DNA from: Streptomyces nymphaeiformis
GTDB taxonomy: Bacteria; Actinomycetota; Actinomycetes; Streptomycetales; Streptomycetaceae
Length of the DNA stretch: 64,000 nucleotides
Reading direction: 5' to 3'
NCBI RefSeq assembly: GCF_014203895.1
Contig: NZ_JACHJY010000004.1
Coordinates: forward strand, 124,001 to 188,000
Part shown: positions 23,248 through 32,557 of the stretch, piece by piece
Layout: each line of letters begins with the position of its first letter
How positions within the stretch are numbered: position 1 is the first letter of the stretch
Program-made: the position numbers and the translations under genes
Notes under the pieces: generated by a model
Told to the model about the DNA's origin: nothing
Databases searched by the model: none
What the model saw: the letters and a program-made list of their open reading frames with translations, nothing else

Positions 23248-25716
23248 ATGACCCTCTGCACCCCCGCCCGCACGACCAACCGACCCCGGATCCAGCGGCC
23301 CCACAGCCCGCCGGACGGACCCCGCCGCTTCCGCGTCGCCGGCGCCGACCTCTCCGCGTCCGTCGCCGTCTTCCTGATCGCGCTGCCGCTCTCACTCGGC
23401 ATCGCACTCGCCACCGGAGCCCCGCTCCAGTCCGGCCTGGTGGCCGCCGCCGTCGGCGGCCTCGTCGCCGGCCGGTTCGGCGGCTCCCCGCTCCAGGTGA
23501 GCGGCCCGGCCGCCGGACTCACCGTCGTGACCGCCGAGCTCATCCACCGGTACGGCTGGCGCACCACCTGTGCCATCACCGTCCTCGCCGGCCTCACCCA
23601 ACTCGCCCTGTCCGCCCTGCGCGTGGCCCGTTCGGCGCTCGCCGTCTCGCCCGCGATCGTGCACGGCATGCTGGCCGGCATCGGCGTCACCATCGCCCTC
23701 GCCCAGCTCCACATCGTGCTCGGCGGCACCCCGCAGAGCTCCGCCGTCGCCAACGTCCTGGGCCTGCCCGCCCAGTTGGCGCACGCGCACCCCGCCGCGC
23801 TCGTCATCAGCACCCTCACCGTGACCGTGCTGCTCGGCTGGCCGCGGCTGCCGGGCCGTGCGGGGCGGCTCGTACGGAAGGTCCCGGCCGCGCTCGTCGC
23901 GGTGGCCGGGGCCACGGCCGCGGCCACCCTCGCCGGACTCGCCGTGCCCCGCGTGGACCTGCCGTCCTGGAGCAGCCACGCCCTGCCCGGACTGCCCGAG
24001 GGCCCGGTCCTCGGCATCGCGGCCGGCGTGCTCACGATCACCCTCGTCACCAGCGTGCAGTCGCTGCTGTCGGCCGTCGCGGTCGACAAGCTGGTCGCCG
24101 CGCGCGCCGCCGCGGGCGGGAACCAGGGCCGGAGCGTCCCCCGCTCCGCACTCGACCGCGAGCTCGCCGGCCAGGGCGCGGCCAACGTGCTCTCCGGAGC
24201 GCTCGGCGGGCTCCCGGTCGCCGGGGTCGCGGTCCGCAGCGTCGCCAACGTCTCGGCGGGCGCGGTGAGTCGCGCCTCGACGATGCTGCACGGCCTGTGG
24301 ATCGTGCTCGCGGCCCTGCTGCTCGTGCCCGTCCTCGAGCTGACCCCGCTGCCCGCGCTCGCCGCCCTCGTCATGGTGGTCGGCATCCAGATGGTGAGCA
24401 TCACCCACATCCGTACGGTCACACGGCACCGCGAGGTGGTCGTCTACGCGGTGACGCTGGCCGGCGTCGTCCTCGTCGGCATCCTGGAAGGCGTCGCCCT
24501 CGGCATCGCCGTGGCCATCGCGGTCGCCCTGCACCGGCTGACCCGCACCCGGATCACCCGCGAGGAGCGGGACGGGCGCCACCTGCTGCGCGTCCGGGGC
24601 CAGCTGACCTTCCTCGCCGTGCCCCGGCTCAGCCGGGCCCTGCACCAGCTGCCGCAGGGCTCCGACGTGGTGGTCGAGCTCGACGGGTCCTTCATGGACC
24701 ACGCCGCCTACGAGACGCTGAGCGACTGGACCGCGGGGCACCTGGCGCACGGCGGGGCGGTCGAGACGACCGGGCCCTCCGGCGCCCGGATCGCCGAGCC
24801 CACGCCGGTCACCGACTCCGCCTCGCACCCCTGCTGCCGCCCCTGGACGCCCTGGCACAACCACCAGTGCGGGGAACCGACCACCGAGACGCCCGCCGAG
24901 ACCGGGCCCACGACGCGGCTGCACCTGGCGAGCGGCATCGGCAAGTTCCAGCGGAACACCGCGCCGCTCGTGCGGGACGAGCTCGCCCGGCTCGCCCGGG
25001 AGGGGCAGCGGCCCTCGCAGCTCTTCCTGACCTGCGCCGACTCCCGGCTCGTCACCAGCATGATCACCTCAAGCGGCCCCGGCGACCTCTTCACCGTGCG
25101 CAACGTCGGCAATCTCGTCCCGCTGCCCGGCGAGGAGAGCGGGGACGACTCGGTGGCGGCGGCGATCGAGTACGCGGTGGAGGTGCTGCGGGTCGAGTCG
25201 ATCACCGTCTGCGGCCACTCCGGGTGCGGCGCGATGCAGGCCCTGCTCGGCGGCAGTCCGGACGACCCGCCGACCCCGCTCCGCCGCTGGCTGCGCCACG
25301 GCCGGCCCAGCCTGGAGCGGATGGCGAGCCGACGCCACGCCTGGGCCCGCATCTCCGGGCGCCTTCCGGCCGACGCCGTCGAGCAGCTCTGCCTGACCAA
25401 CGTGGTCCAGCAGCTGGAGCACCTGCGGGCGTACGAGTCGGTGGCGCGCCGGCTGGCCGAGGGCACGCTCACGCTGCACGGCGTGTACTTCCACGTCGGC
25501 GAGGCGCAGGCGTATCTGCTCTCCGGGACGGACGAGGTGCACAGCTACGACGACGTCTTCACCCAGGTGATGCCGACGGACCACCTCGAGGCGTCCGACC
25601 GCCTCGAAGCCCCCGGCCAGCTCGAAACATCCGACCGTCTCGAAGCCTCCGGCCAGCTCGAAACATCCGACCGTCTCGAAGCCTCCGGTCGCCTCGAAGC
25701 CGCTCGCGCGTCCTGA
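23248..25716 (+). CDS. SulP transporter fused to beta-carbonic anhydrase
   Basis: An 822-residue fusion. Residues 30-430 form a SulP anion transporter with 10-12 membrane helices. About 440-510 is a STAS domain. A Cys/His-rich linker (CCRPWTPWHNHQC) leads to a beta-carbonic anhydrase with the zinc ligands in TCADSR and CGHSGCGAM. It probably imports bicarbonate and equilibrates it with CO2 at the membrane. The last 40 residues are three 12-residue repeats (DRLEASGQLETS). The ATG at 23248 has CCGGAGGAGA upstream. Confidence 0.93.
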   Translation: MTLCTPARTTNRPRIQRPHSPPDGPRRFRVAGADLSASVAVFLIALPLSLGIALATGAPLQSGLVAAAVGGLVAGRFGGSPLQVSGPAAGLTVVTAELIHRYGWRTTCAITVLAGLTQLALSALRVARSALAVSPAIVHGMLAGIGVTIALAQLHIVLGGTPQSSAVANVLGLPAQLAHAHPAALVISTLTVTVLLGWPRLPGRAGRLVRKVPAALVAVAGATAAATLAGLAVPRVDLPSWSSHALPGLPEGPVLGIAAGVLTITLVTSVQSLLSAVAVDKLVAARAAAGGNQGRSVPRSALDRELAGQGAANVLSGALGGLPVAGVAVRSVANVSAGAVSRASTMLHGLWIVLAALLLVPVLELTPLPALAALVMVVGIQMVSITHIRTVTRHREVVVYAVTLAGVVLVGILEGVALGIAVAIAVALHRLTRTRITREERDGRHLLRVRGQLTFLAVPRLSRALHQLPQGSDVVVELDGSFMDHAAYETLSDWTAGHLAHGGAVETTGPSGARIAEPTPVTDSASHPCCRPWTPWHNHQCGEPTTETPAETGPTTRLHLASGIGKFQRNTAPLVRDELARLAREGQRPSQLFLTCADSRLVTSMITSSGPGDLFTVRNVGNLVPLPGEESGDDSVAAAIEYAVEVLRVESITVCGHSGCGAMQALLGGSPDDPPTPLRRWLRHGRPSLERMASRRHAWARISGRLPADAVEQLCLTNVVQQLEHLRAYESVARRLAEGTLTLHGVYFHVGEAQAYLLSGTDEVHSYDDVFTQVMPTDHLEASDRLEAPGQLETSDRLEASGQLETSDRLEASGRLEAARAS
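25596..25703. repeat. 3 x 36-nt repeat in the SulP-carbonic anhydrase tail
   Basis: Units at 25596, 25632 and 25668 encode DRLEASGQLETS-type 12-residue repeats ending 13 bp before the stop. Copies are 85-97% identical, so the array is recent. Confidence 0.92.
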
Positions 25717-25746
25717 ACCTTTCGGTCCCCCCGGCCGTGAGACTGT

Positions 25747-25784
25747 GTGGCCCCTTCTCCCACCGCTCGGGACGGAGGGGCCAC
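25747..25784 (+). terminator. Terminator after SulP-carbonic anhydrase
   Basis: A 9-bp stem GTGGCCCCT (25747-25755) with AGGGGCCAC (25776-25784) and a 20-nt loop, 30 bp past the stop codon. Confidence 0.65.
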
Positions 25785-25801
25785 CGCACGTCAAGCCACT
25801 C

Positions 25802-25817
25802 ATAGGTCTAAACCAAT
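25802..25817. promoter_or_regulatory. DasR-like dre site before acsA
   Basis: ATAGGTCTAAACCAAT matches the published DasR consensus ACTGGTCTAGACCACT at 12 of 16 positions, including the GGTCTA and ACC cores. It lies 93-108 nt upstream of the acsA start. DasR is the GlcNAc-responsive GntR regulator of Streptomyces. Binding here is inferred. Confidence 0.5.
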
Positions 25818-25909
25818 TTCCTGGATGCTCTTGTCACCCGGGCCTGCGACTGGTGAGCTATGACACGGGACACATACGCACAGAGGACGCCCTGGGAAAG
25901 GGAGATGTC

Positions 25910-27865
25910 GTGAGCAACGAATCCTTGGCCAACCTGCTCAAGGAAGAGCGGCGGTTCGCGCCGCCCACCGAGCTGGCCGCGGACGCCAATGTGACGGCGG
26001 AGGCGTACGAGCAGGCCAAGGCGGACAGGCTGGGCTTCTGGGCCGAGCAGGCCAGGAGGCTCAGCTGGGCCACCGAGCCGACCGAGACCCTCGACTGGTC
26101 GAACCCGCCGTTCGCCAAGTGGTTCGCGGACGGCGAGCTGAACGTGGCGTACAACTGCGTCGACCGGCACGTCGAGGCCGGCCACGGCGACCGGGTCGCC
26201 ATCCACTTCGAGGGCGAGCCCGGCGACAGCCGCGCCATCACCTACGCCGAGCTCAAGGACGAGGTCTCCCGGGCCGCCAACGCCCTGACCGAGCTGGGCG
26301 TCCGCAAGGGCGACCGGGTCGCCGTCTACCTGCCGATGATCCCCGAGGCGGCCATCACGATGCTGGCCTGCGCCCGTGTCGGCGCCGCCCACTCGGTGGT
26401 CTTCGGCGGCTTCTCGGCCGACGCCGTCGCCTCCCGCATCCAGGACGCCGACGCCAAGGTGATCGTCACCGCCGACGGCGGCTACCGCCGCGGCAAGCCG
26501 AGCGCCCTCAAGCCGGCCATCGACGAGGCCGTCGCCAAGTGCCCGCAGGTCGAGCACGTCCTCGTGGTCCGCCGTACGGGCCAGGACACCGCCTTCACCG
26601 AGGGCCGGGACGTCTGGTGGGACGACATCGTCGCCCGCCAGTCCACCGAGCACGCCCCGGAGGCGTTCCCGGCGGAGCACCCGCTCTTCATCCTGTACAC
26701 CTCGGGCACCACGGGGAAGCCGAAGGGCATCCTGCACACCTCCGGCGGCTACCTCACCCAGGCCGCCTACACCCACCACGCCGTCTTCGACCTCAAGCCG
26801 GAGAGCGACGTCTACTGGTGCACCGCCGACATCGGCTGGGTCACCGGGCACTCGTACATCGTCTACGGCCCGCTGGCCAACGGCGCGACGCAGGTCATGT
26901 ACGAGGGCACCCCGGACACCCCGCACCAGGGGCGGTTCTGGGAGATCGTGCAGAAGTACGGCGTCACGATCCTCTACACGGCGCCCACCGCGATCCGCAC
27001 GTTCATGAAGTGGGGAGACGACATCCCCGCGAAGTTCGACCTGTCCAGCCTCCGCGTGCTCGGCTCCGTCGGCGAGCCGATCAACCCCGAGGCCTGGATC
27101 TGGTACCGCGAGCACATCGGCGCGAACAGGACCCCGATCGTGGACACCTGGTGGCAGACCGAGACCGGCGCGATGATGATCTCGCCGCTGCCGGGCGTCA
27201 CCGAGACCAAGCCGGGCTCCGCCCAGCGCCCGCTGCCGGGCATCTCCGCCACCGTCGTCGACGACGAGGCGAACGAGGTCCCGAACGGCGGCGGCGGTTA
27301 CCTGGTCCTCACCGAGCCGTGGCCGTCGATGCTCCGCACCATCTGGGGCGACGACCAGCGCTACATCGACACGTACTGGTCCCGCTTCGAGGGCAAGTAC
27401 TTCGCCGGTGACGGCGCCAAGAAGGACGAGGACGGCGACATCTGGCTGCTCGGCCGGGTCGACGACGTCATGCTCGTCTCGGGTCACAACATCTCGACGA
27501 CCGAGGTCGAGTCGGCCCTCGTCTCGCACCCGGCCGTCGCCGAGGCGGCCGTCGTCGGCGCCGCCGACGAGACGACCGGCCAGGCGATCGTCGCCTTCGT
27601 CATCCTGCGCGGCACGGCCACCGAGGACGAGAACCTCGTCGCCGAGCTGCGCAACCACGTGGGCGCGACCCTCGGCCCGATCGCCAAGCCGAAGCGGATC
27701 CTGCCGGTGGCGGAGCTCCCGAAGACCCGCTCCGGCAAGATCATGCGCCGTCTGCTGCGCGACGTCGCGGAGAACCGCGAGCTGGGTGACGTCACCACCC
27801 TGACCGACTCCTCGGTGATGTCGCTCATCCAGACCCAGCTGCCGGCCACGTCCAGCGAGGACTGA
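25910..27865 (+). CDS. acsA: Acetyl-CoA synthetase
   Basis: A 651-residue AMP-forming enzyme that makes acetyl-CoA from acetate, ATP and CoA; the length is typical of the family. The P-loop-like motif YTSGTTGKPKG is present, as are WWQTETG and the GRVDDVMLVSGHNIST hinge. The C-terminal PKTRSGKIMRR holds the Lys that is acetylated by Pat-type enzymes to switch activity off. The GTG at 25910 has AAAGGGAG upstream. It is monocistronic between two terminators, with a dre-like site in its promoter region. Confidence 0.97.
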   Translation: MSNESLANLLKEERRFAPPTELAADANVTAEAYEQAKADRLGFWAEQARRLSWATEPTETLDWSNPPFAKWFADGELNVAYNCVDRHVEAGHGDRVAIHFEGEPGDSRAITYAELKDEVSRAANALTELGVRKGDRVAVYLPMIPEAAITMLACARVGAAHSVVFGGFSADAVASRIQDADAKVIVTADGGYRRGKPSALKPAIDEAVAKCPQVEHVLVVRRTGQDTAFTEGRDVWWDDIVARQSTEHAPEAFPAEHPLFILYTSGTTGKPKGILHTSGGYLTQAAYTHHAVFDLKPESDVYWCTADIGWVTGHSYIVYGPLANGATQVMYEGTPDTPHQGRFWEIVQKYGVTILYTAPTAIRTFMKWGDDIPAKFDLSSLRVLGSVGEPINPEAWIWYREHIGANRTPIVDTWWQTETGAMMISPLPGVTETKPGSAQRPLPGISATVVDDEANEVPNGGGGYLVLTEPWPSMLRTIWGDDQRYIDTYWSRFEGKYFAGDGAKKDEDGDIWLLGRVDDVMLVSGHNISTTEVESALVSHPAVAEAAVVGAADETTGQAIVAFVILRGTATEDENLVAELRNHVGATLGPIAKPKRILPVAELPKTRSGKIMRRLLRDVAENRELGDVTTLTDSSVMSLIQTQLPATSSED

Positions 27866-27877
27866 CCCTCACGCACC

Positions 27878-27918
27878 GGGAAACGCCCGTCCCGAGCCGC
27901 TCGGGGCGGGCGTTTCCC
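27878..27918 (+). terminator. Strong terminator of acsA
   Basis: An 18-bp stem (27878-27895 with 27901-27918, one T-G pair) and a 5-nt loop, 12 bp after the stop codon. Confidence 0.9.
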
Positions 27919-28097
27919 ATGCCCGCCCCCGATGGGACGAAAGCCACGAAACTCCATAAAGTGAATCTCGCCGGACACACCCCGGGCTCGTTAGGTAAAG
28001 TAAGGATCGCGTCAGGAACGCGACAGAAAGACCTAGGTGCGCCGGGAAGTCTGGTCGGCATGTGCTTCGCCCTGCCCGCCCGACGGAGGTCACCCAC

Positions 28098-29489
28098 GTG
28101 TCCGTGCCCAACGACCGCAAGTTCCTCGGCCGTCTCTCGCTGCCCGAGCGGCGCTACATCGCCGACGCGCTGCGCACCGAGACCGTCGGCGGCGTCCTGC
28201 TGCTCTTCGCCGCCGTCGCCGCGCTCGTCTGGGCGAACTCCCCGCTGAGCGCGAGCTACGAGACCGTCAGCGACTTCCACATAGGCCCCGCCGCCCTCGG
28301 CCTCGACCTGTCGATCCAGCACTGGGCGGCCGACGGCCTCCTGGCGATCTTCTTCTTCGTCGCCGGCATCGAGCTCAAGCGCGAGCTCGTCGCGGGTGAG
28401 CTGCGCGACCCCAAGGCCGCCATGCTCCCCGTCATCGCCGCCCTCTGCGGCATGGCGGTCCCCGCCCTCGTCTACACCCTGGAGAACATCGTCGGCGGCG
28501 GCTCGCTCGACGGCTGGGCCGTGCCCACCGCGACCGACATCGCCTTCGCGCTCGCCGTCCTCGCCGTCATCGGCACCTCGCTGCCGTCCGCGCTCCGCGC
28601 GTTCCTGCTGACCCTCGCCGTCGTCGACGACCTGTTCGCGATCCTGATCATCGCGATCTTCTTCACCAGCGAGCTGAACTTCGCCGCGCTCGGCGGCGCC
28701 GTCGCCGGACTCGTCGTCTTCTGGGTACTGCTCCGCAAGGGCGTCCGCGGCTGGTACGTGTACGTGCCGCTGGCCCTGGTCATCTGGGGCCTGATGTACA
28801 ACAGCGGCGTCCACGCCACCATCGCCGGCGTCGCCATGGGCCTGATGCTGCGCTGCACCACCCGCGAGGGTGAGGAGCACTCCCCCGGCGAGCACATCGA
28901 GCACCTGGTCCGGCCGCTCTCGGCCGGGCTCGCCGTCCCCCTCTTCGCGCTCTTCTCCGCCGGTGTGAGCATCTCCGGCGGCGCGATCCACGACGTCTTC
29001 ACCCAGCCGGTCACCCTCGGCGTGGTCCTCGGTCTCGTCGTCGGCAAGGCGATGGGCATCTTCGGCGGCACCTGGCTCGCCGCCCGCTTCACCCGTGCGG
29101 AGCTCAATCCTGACCTGGCCTGGCCGGACGTGTTCGCCGTCGCCACCCTCGCCGGGATCGGCTTCACCGTCTCGCTCCTCATCGGCGAACTCGCCTTCGC
29201 CGGGGACGCCGTCCTCACCGACGAGGTGAAGGCCGCCGTCCTCATCGGCTCGCTGATCGCGGCCGTCCTCGCCTCCGTCCTGCTGAAGCTGCGGGTCCGG
29301 AAGTACCAGGCCCTCGTCTCCGCCGAGGAGCGCGACGAGGACGAGGACGGCATCCCCGACATCTACGAGGAGGACAACCCGGAGTACCACCTGCGGATGG
29401 CCGAGATCTACGAGCGGAAGGCCGCGGAGCACCGGCAGCGCGCCCAACTGGCGGGGGCGTCGCGCGACGGGGGCGACCGTCCGGCATGA
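28098..29489 (+). CDS. nhaA: Na+/H+ antiporter NhaA
   Basis: A 463-residue antiporter with about 12 membrane helices. The ion-binding Asp pair is in LAVVDDLFAILI, and TATDIAFALAVLAVIG matches helix IV of the E. coli protein. The GTG at 28098 has GGAGG 9 nt upstream. The C-terminal 55 residues are cytoplasmic and unusual for NhaA: an acidic DEDEDGIPDIYEEDNPEYH segment resembling a DxDxDG calcium loop, then a charged helix. Two small membrane/enzyme genes follow closely and may be co-transcribed. Confidence 0.95.
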   Translation: MSVPNDRKFLGRLSLPERRYIADALRTETVGGVLLLFAAVAALVWANSPLSASYETVSDFHIGPAALGLDLSIQHWAADGLLAIFFFVAGIELKRELVAGELRDPKAAMLPVIAALCGMAVPALVYTLENIVGGGSLDGWAVPTATDIAFALAVLAVIGTSLPSALRAFLLTLAVVDDLFAILIIAIFFTSELNFAALGGAVAGLVVFWVLLRKGVRGWYVYVPLALVIWGLMYNSGVHATIAGVAMGLMLRCTTREGEEHSPGEHIEHLVRPLSAGLAVPLFALFSAGVSISGGAIHDVFTQPVTLGVVLGLVVGKAMGIFGGTWLAARFTRAELNPDLAWPDVFAVATLAGIGFTVSLLIGELAFAGDAVLTDEVKAAVLIGSLIAAVLASVLLKLRVRKYQALVSAEERDEDEDGIPDIYEEDNPEYHLRMAEIYERKAAEHRQRAQLAGASRDGGDRPA

Positions 29490-29527
29490 TCTGAGTCGGA
29501 CCGTAGACACAAGGAGAGGGAGCAGCG

Positions 29528-30013
29528 ATGAGCGACCCGTTCGACGGCACCGAGCGCAGCCTCGGTCAGCTGGTCGCCTCGGCGACCGCCGAGATGTCCG
29601 CGCTGGTGCACGACGAGATCGCCCTGGCCAAGGCCGAGATCCGACAGGACGTCAAGCGTGGCGCGATCGGCAGCGCGGCGGGCACCGCGGCCGCCGTGGT
29701 GCTGCTCTTCTCGCTGCCGATGCTGAGCTTCGCGCTCGCGTACGCCATCAACACCTGGACCGGCGGGCACAACGGAAACGGGGGCTGGAACCTCGTCTGG
29801 TGCTTCCTGCTGTCCTTCGCCTTCAACGTGCTGGTCGCGGCGCTGCTCGGGCTGATCGCGTACTCCAAGTTCAAGAAGCTCAAGCCGCCGGAGAAGTCCA
29901 TCGCCTCCGCCAAGCAGACCGCGGCGATCATGCAGAACGCGAAGCCGCACCCCCGTCCGGCGCAGCAGCCCGCGCTCGACAAGGCCTCCGCTGTGGCACG
30001 CTCGTCCGTATGA
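29528..30013 (+). CDS. Holin-like (phage holin superfamily III) membrane protein
   Basis: A 161-residue protein: an amphipathic N-terminal helix (SLGQLVASATAEMSALVHDEIALAKAEIR), two membrane segments separated by a Gly/Asn-rich loop, and a basic Pro/Ala tail. This layout is common in chromosomal actinobacterial proteins labelled phage holin family, which are not part of a prophage. The role is unknown. AAGGAGAGGGAG precedes the ATG, and the stop overlaps the next start (ATGA). Confidence 0.85.
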   Translation: MSDPFDGTERSLGQLVASATAEMSALVHDEIALAKAEIRQDVKRGAIGSAAGTAAAVVLLFSLPMLSFALAYAINTWTGGHNGNGGWNLVWCFLLSFAFNVLVAALLGLIAYSKFKKLKPPEKSIASAKQTAAIMQNAKPHPRPAQQPALDKASAVARSSV

Positions 30014-30945
30014 CCCTCCCCGAGAGCAGCAGCGGCAACGGCGGGCCCGTACGGCTCGACGGGCCGTGGACGCACCGTGACGTGGCCGCCAACGGCGCCC
30101 GCTTCCACATCACCGAGATGGGCGACGGCCCGCTGGTGCTGCTCCTGCACGGCTTCCCGCAGTTCTGGTGGACCTGGCGCCACCAGCTGCCCGCCCTCGC
30201 CGAGGCCGGATTCCGGGCCGTCGCGATGGACCTGCGCGGGGTCGGCGGCAGCGACCGCACGCCGCGGGGTTACGACCCCGCCAACCTGGCCCTCGACATC
30301 ACCGGCGTGGTCCGCTCCCTGGGCGAGCCCGACGCGGCGCTCGTCGGGCACGACCTGGGCGGCTACCTCGCCTGGACGGCCGCCGTCATGCGGCCGAAGC
30401 TGGTGCGCCGGCTCGTCGTCTCCTCGATGCCGCACCCGCGCCGCTGGCGCTCGGCGATGCTCTCCGACTTCGCCCAGTCGCGGGCCGGTTCGCACGTGTG
30501 GGGCTTCCAGCGGCCGTGGCTGCCGGAGCGTCAGCTCGTCGCGGACGACGGCGCGCTCGTGGGCGAGCTGATCCGGGACTGGTCGGGTCCGAAGCCGGTC
30601 GACGAGGAGGCCGTCGAGACGTACCGGCGGGCGATGTGCGTCCCGTCGACGGCGCACTGCTCGATCGAGCCGTACCGGTGGATGGTGCGGTCGCTGGCCC
30701 GCCCGGACGGCATCCAGTTCAACCGGCGCATGAAGCGGCCCGTCCGGGTGCCGACGCTCCACCTGCACGGTTCCCTGGACCCGGTGATGCGGACCCGCAG
30801 CGCCGCGGGGTCCGGCGAGTACGTGGAGGCGCCGTACCGCTGGCGGCTCTTCGACGGCCTCGGGCACTTCCCGCACGAGGAGGACCCGGTGGCCTTCACC
30901 ACGGAGCTCGTCAACTGGCTGAAGGACCCCGAACCCGACCGCTGA
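30010..30945 (+). CDS. Alpha/beta hydrolase, epoxide hydrolase-like
   Basis: A 311-residue hydrolase. The oxyanion motif HGFPQFWWTW, the nucleophile elbow GHDLGGYLAW (Asp nucleophile, as in epoxide hydrolases and haloalkane dehalogenases) and the C-terminal GLGHFPHEE His complete the triad, with Asp in GSLDPV. The cap domain spans about residues 145-225. The ATG at 30010 overlaps the holin-like stop, so the two are coupled. The substrate is unknown. Confidence 0.88.
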   Translation: MTLPESSSGNGGPVRLDGPWTHRDVAANGARFHITEMGDGPLVLLLHGFPQFWWTWRHQLPALAEAGFRAVAMDLRGVGGSDRTPRGYDPANLALDITGVVRSLGEPDAALVGHDLGGYLAWTAAVMRPKLVRRLVVSSMPHPRRWRSAMLSDFAQSRAGSHVWGFQRPWLPERQLVADDGALVGELIRDWSGPKPVDEEAVETYRRAMCVPSTAHCSIEPYRWMVRSLARPDGIQFNRRMKRPVRVPTLHLHGSLDPVMRTRSAAGSGEYVEAPYRWRLFDGLGHFPHEEDPVAFTTELVNWLKDPEPDR

Positions 30946-31067
30946 GCCCCTTTCAGGGACCGTGCCGGCGTACAGGCTTGCGTCGAACGGCCATGTGCCC
31001 CGCGCATACTCCAATTGGCGGGCCCCGGGGCGGTTACCGACCTTGGCCCCCGGGCAGACGTCGAAGT

Positions 31068-31259
31068 ATGGGCTGGACGCACGACTACGGTGACACGACA
31101 GCACGCGACCGCCGCTCGGCCACGGGGCCGGGCTCCCGCGAGAGGGGTGGCACCGCGGACGCGGGCCACGCGGCGCAAGGCGTGGGGATCTCGCGCATCC
31201 TGCGCCGCCGGGCCCGCTGGGTCTCGGCCCGGCTCCGGCACCCCAGAGACACCGCTTAG
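31068..31259 (+). CDS. Possible 63-residue basic protein
   Basis: An ATG at 31068 opens a frame that begins MGWTHDYGD and ends in an Arg-rich helix (RILRRRARWVSARLRHPRD). There is no clear ribosome binding site. It fills the 333-bp gap between the hydrolase and the convergent MarP gene, where nothing else is visible. No known family is recognised. Confidence 0.3.
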   Translation: MGWTHDYGDTTARDRRSATGPGSRERGGTADAGHAAQGVGISRILRRRARWVSARLRHPRDTA

Positions 31260-31278
31260 CGCTCCGTAGAGCCGGCGC

Positions 31279-32484
31279 TCACAGGGCGCAGGTCTGGGTG
31301 TCGACCTGCTGGTCGGCGGTCCGGCCGCGCTCGATGTCCTCACGGATCTCGTCGACCGTCAGGGCGTATCCGGTGTTCGCGTCGTCGAGGGAGCGGGCGA
31401 AGATCACGCCGTACACCTCGCCGTTCTCCGTGAGGAGCGGACCGCCGGAGTTGCCCTGGCGGACCGTCGCGTACAGCGAGTACACGTCCCTGCGCACATC
31501 GCCACGGTGGTAGATGTCGGGGCCCTTGGCGCTGATCTGGCCCCGCACACGGGCCGAGCGCACGTCGTACGAGCCGTTCTCCGGGAATCCGGCGACGATC
31601 GCGTCGTCGCCGCTGTGGGCGTCCTCGTCGGTGAAGGCCAGCGGCGTGGCCCGCAGGCCCGGCACGTCCAGGACGGCGATGTCGCGCTGCCAGTCGTAGA
31701 GGACGACCTTGGCGTCGTAGAGCTTGCCCTCGCCGCCTATCTGGACGGTCGGCTCGTCGACGCCGCCGACGACGTGGGCGTTGGTCATGATGCGGCGGTC
31801 GGCGAAGACGAAGCCGGTGCCTTCGAGGACCTTGCCGCAGCTCTGCGCGGTGCCGACGACCTTCACGATGGAGCGCTGCGCGCGGGCGGCCACGGGACTG
31901 TGGGCGAGCGCCGGGTCGGGCGGGGTGACCGGGGTGATCGGCTCGTTCGCGAAGGGGCTGAAGACCTGGGGGAAGCCGCTGCGGGCCAGGGTGGAGCTGA
32001 AGTCGTCGAACCAGCCGGAGGCCTGATCCGGCATCACCTGCTCCACGCCGAGCAGCACCTTGGAGGTCCGTACCTCCTTGCCCAGGGTGGGCAGCGAGGT
32101 ACGGGCGAGGGCGGAGCCGATCAGCCAGGCCACGAGCAGCATCGCGACCACGTTGACGAGGGCGCCGCCGGTGGCGTCCAGGGCGCGGGCCGGCGACCAG
32201 GTGATGTGGCGGCGCAGCTTGTTGCCGAGGTGGGTGGTGAAGGCCTGGCCGACGGAGGCGCTGACGATGACGATCATCACGAAGACGACGGTCGCCGTGG
32301 TCGAGACCTCGCTGTTGTCGGTCAGCTGGTCCCAGAGGATCGGCAGCAGCAGAACGGCGACGAGACCGCCGCCGAGGAAGCCGATCACCGAGAGGATGCC
32401 GACGACGAAGCCCTGGCGGTAACCGATGATCGCGAACCATACGGCGGCGAGCAGCAACAGGATGTCCAGCACGTTCACCGTCAA
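31279..32484 (-). CDS. marP: MarP-type membrane serine protease
   Basis: A 401-residue protein: an N-terminal CvpA-like part with four membrane helices (residues 1-125), a linker, then an extracytoplasmic chymotrypsin-fold protease with His in TNAHVVGG, Asp in DIAVLDVP and Ser in GNSGGPLL. Two Cys, in AQSCGK and at the C-terminus (TQTCAL), match the redox disulfide of M. tuberculosis MarP, a protease needed for acid and oxidative stress. The start is TTG at 32484 or GTG two codons in. A NUDIX gene follows upstream, as in mycobacteria. Confidence 0.92.
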   Translation of the reverse strand: MTVNVLDILLLLAAVWFAIIGYRQGFVVGILSVIGFLGGGLVAVLLLPILWDQLTDNSEVSTTATVVFVMIVIVSASVGQAFTTHLGNKLRRHITWSPARALDATGGALVNVVAMLLVAWLIGSALARTSLPTLGKEVRTSKVLLGVEQVMPDQASGWFDDFSSTLARSGFPQVFSPFANEPITPVTPPDPALAHSPVAARAQRSIVKVVGTAQSCGKVLEGTGFVFADRRIMTNAHVVGGVDEPTVQIGGEGKLYDAKVVLYDWQRDIAVLDVPGLRATPLAFTDEDAHSGDDAIVAGFPENGSYDVRSARVRGQISAKGPDIYHRGDVRRDVYSLYATVRQGNSGGPLLTENGEVYGVIFARSLDDANTGYALTVDEIREDIERGRTADQQVDTQTCAL

Positions 32485-32557
32485 TAGCCTCGCAGATTCG
32501 TTTCCGGTCGCCCGGGGTCGGTCGGCCCGAAGGCCGGTCCGCCCGAAGGTCAGCCTG

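Noticed and set aside
27991-28005. TTAGGTAAAGTAAGG upstream of nhaA as an iron (DmdR/DtxR) box
   Set aside because: Only one half-site matches; the inverted second half is missing.
29528-30013. Prophage, suggested by the holin-like protein
   Set aside because: Flanking genes are housekeeping; no lysin, capsid, terminase or integrase is present.
29800-30945. Longer start for the epoxide-hydrolase-like gene
   Set aside because: The extra N-terminal frame lies over the holin-like gene; the ATGA overlap at 30010 gives a normal-length enzyme.
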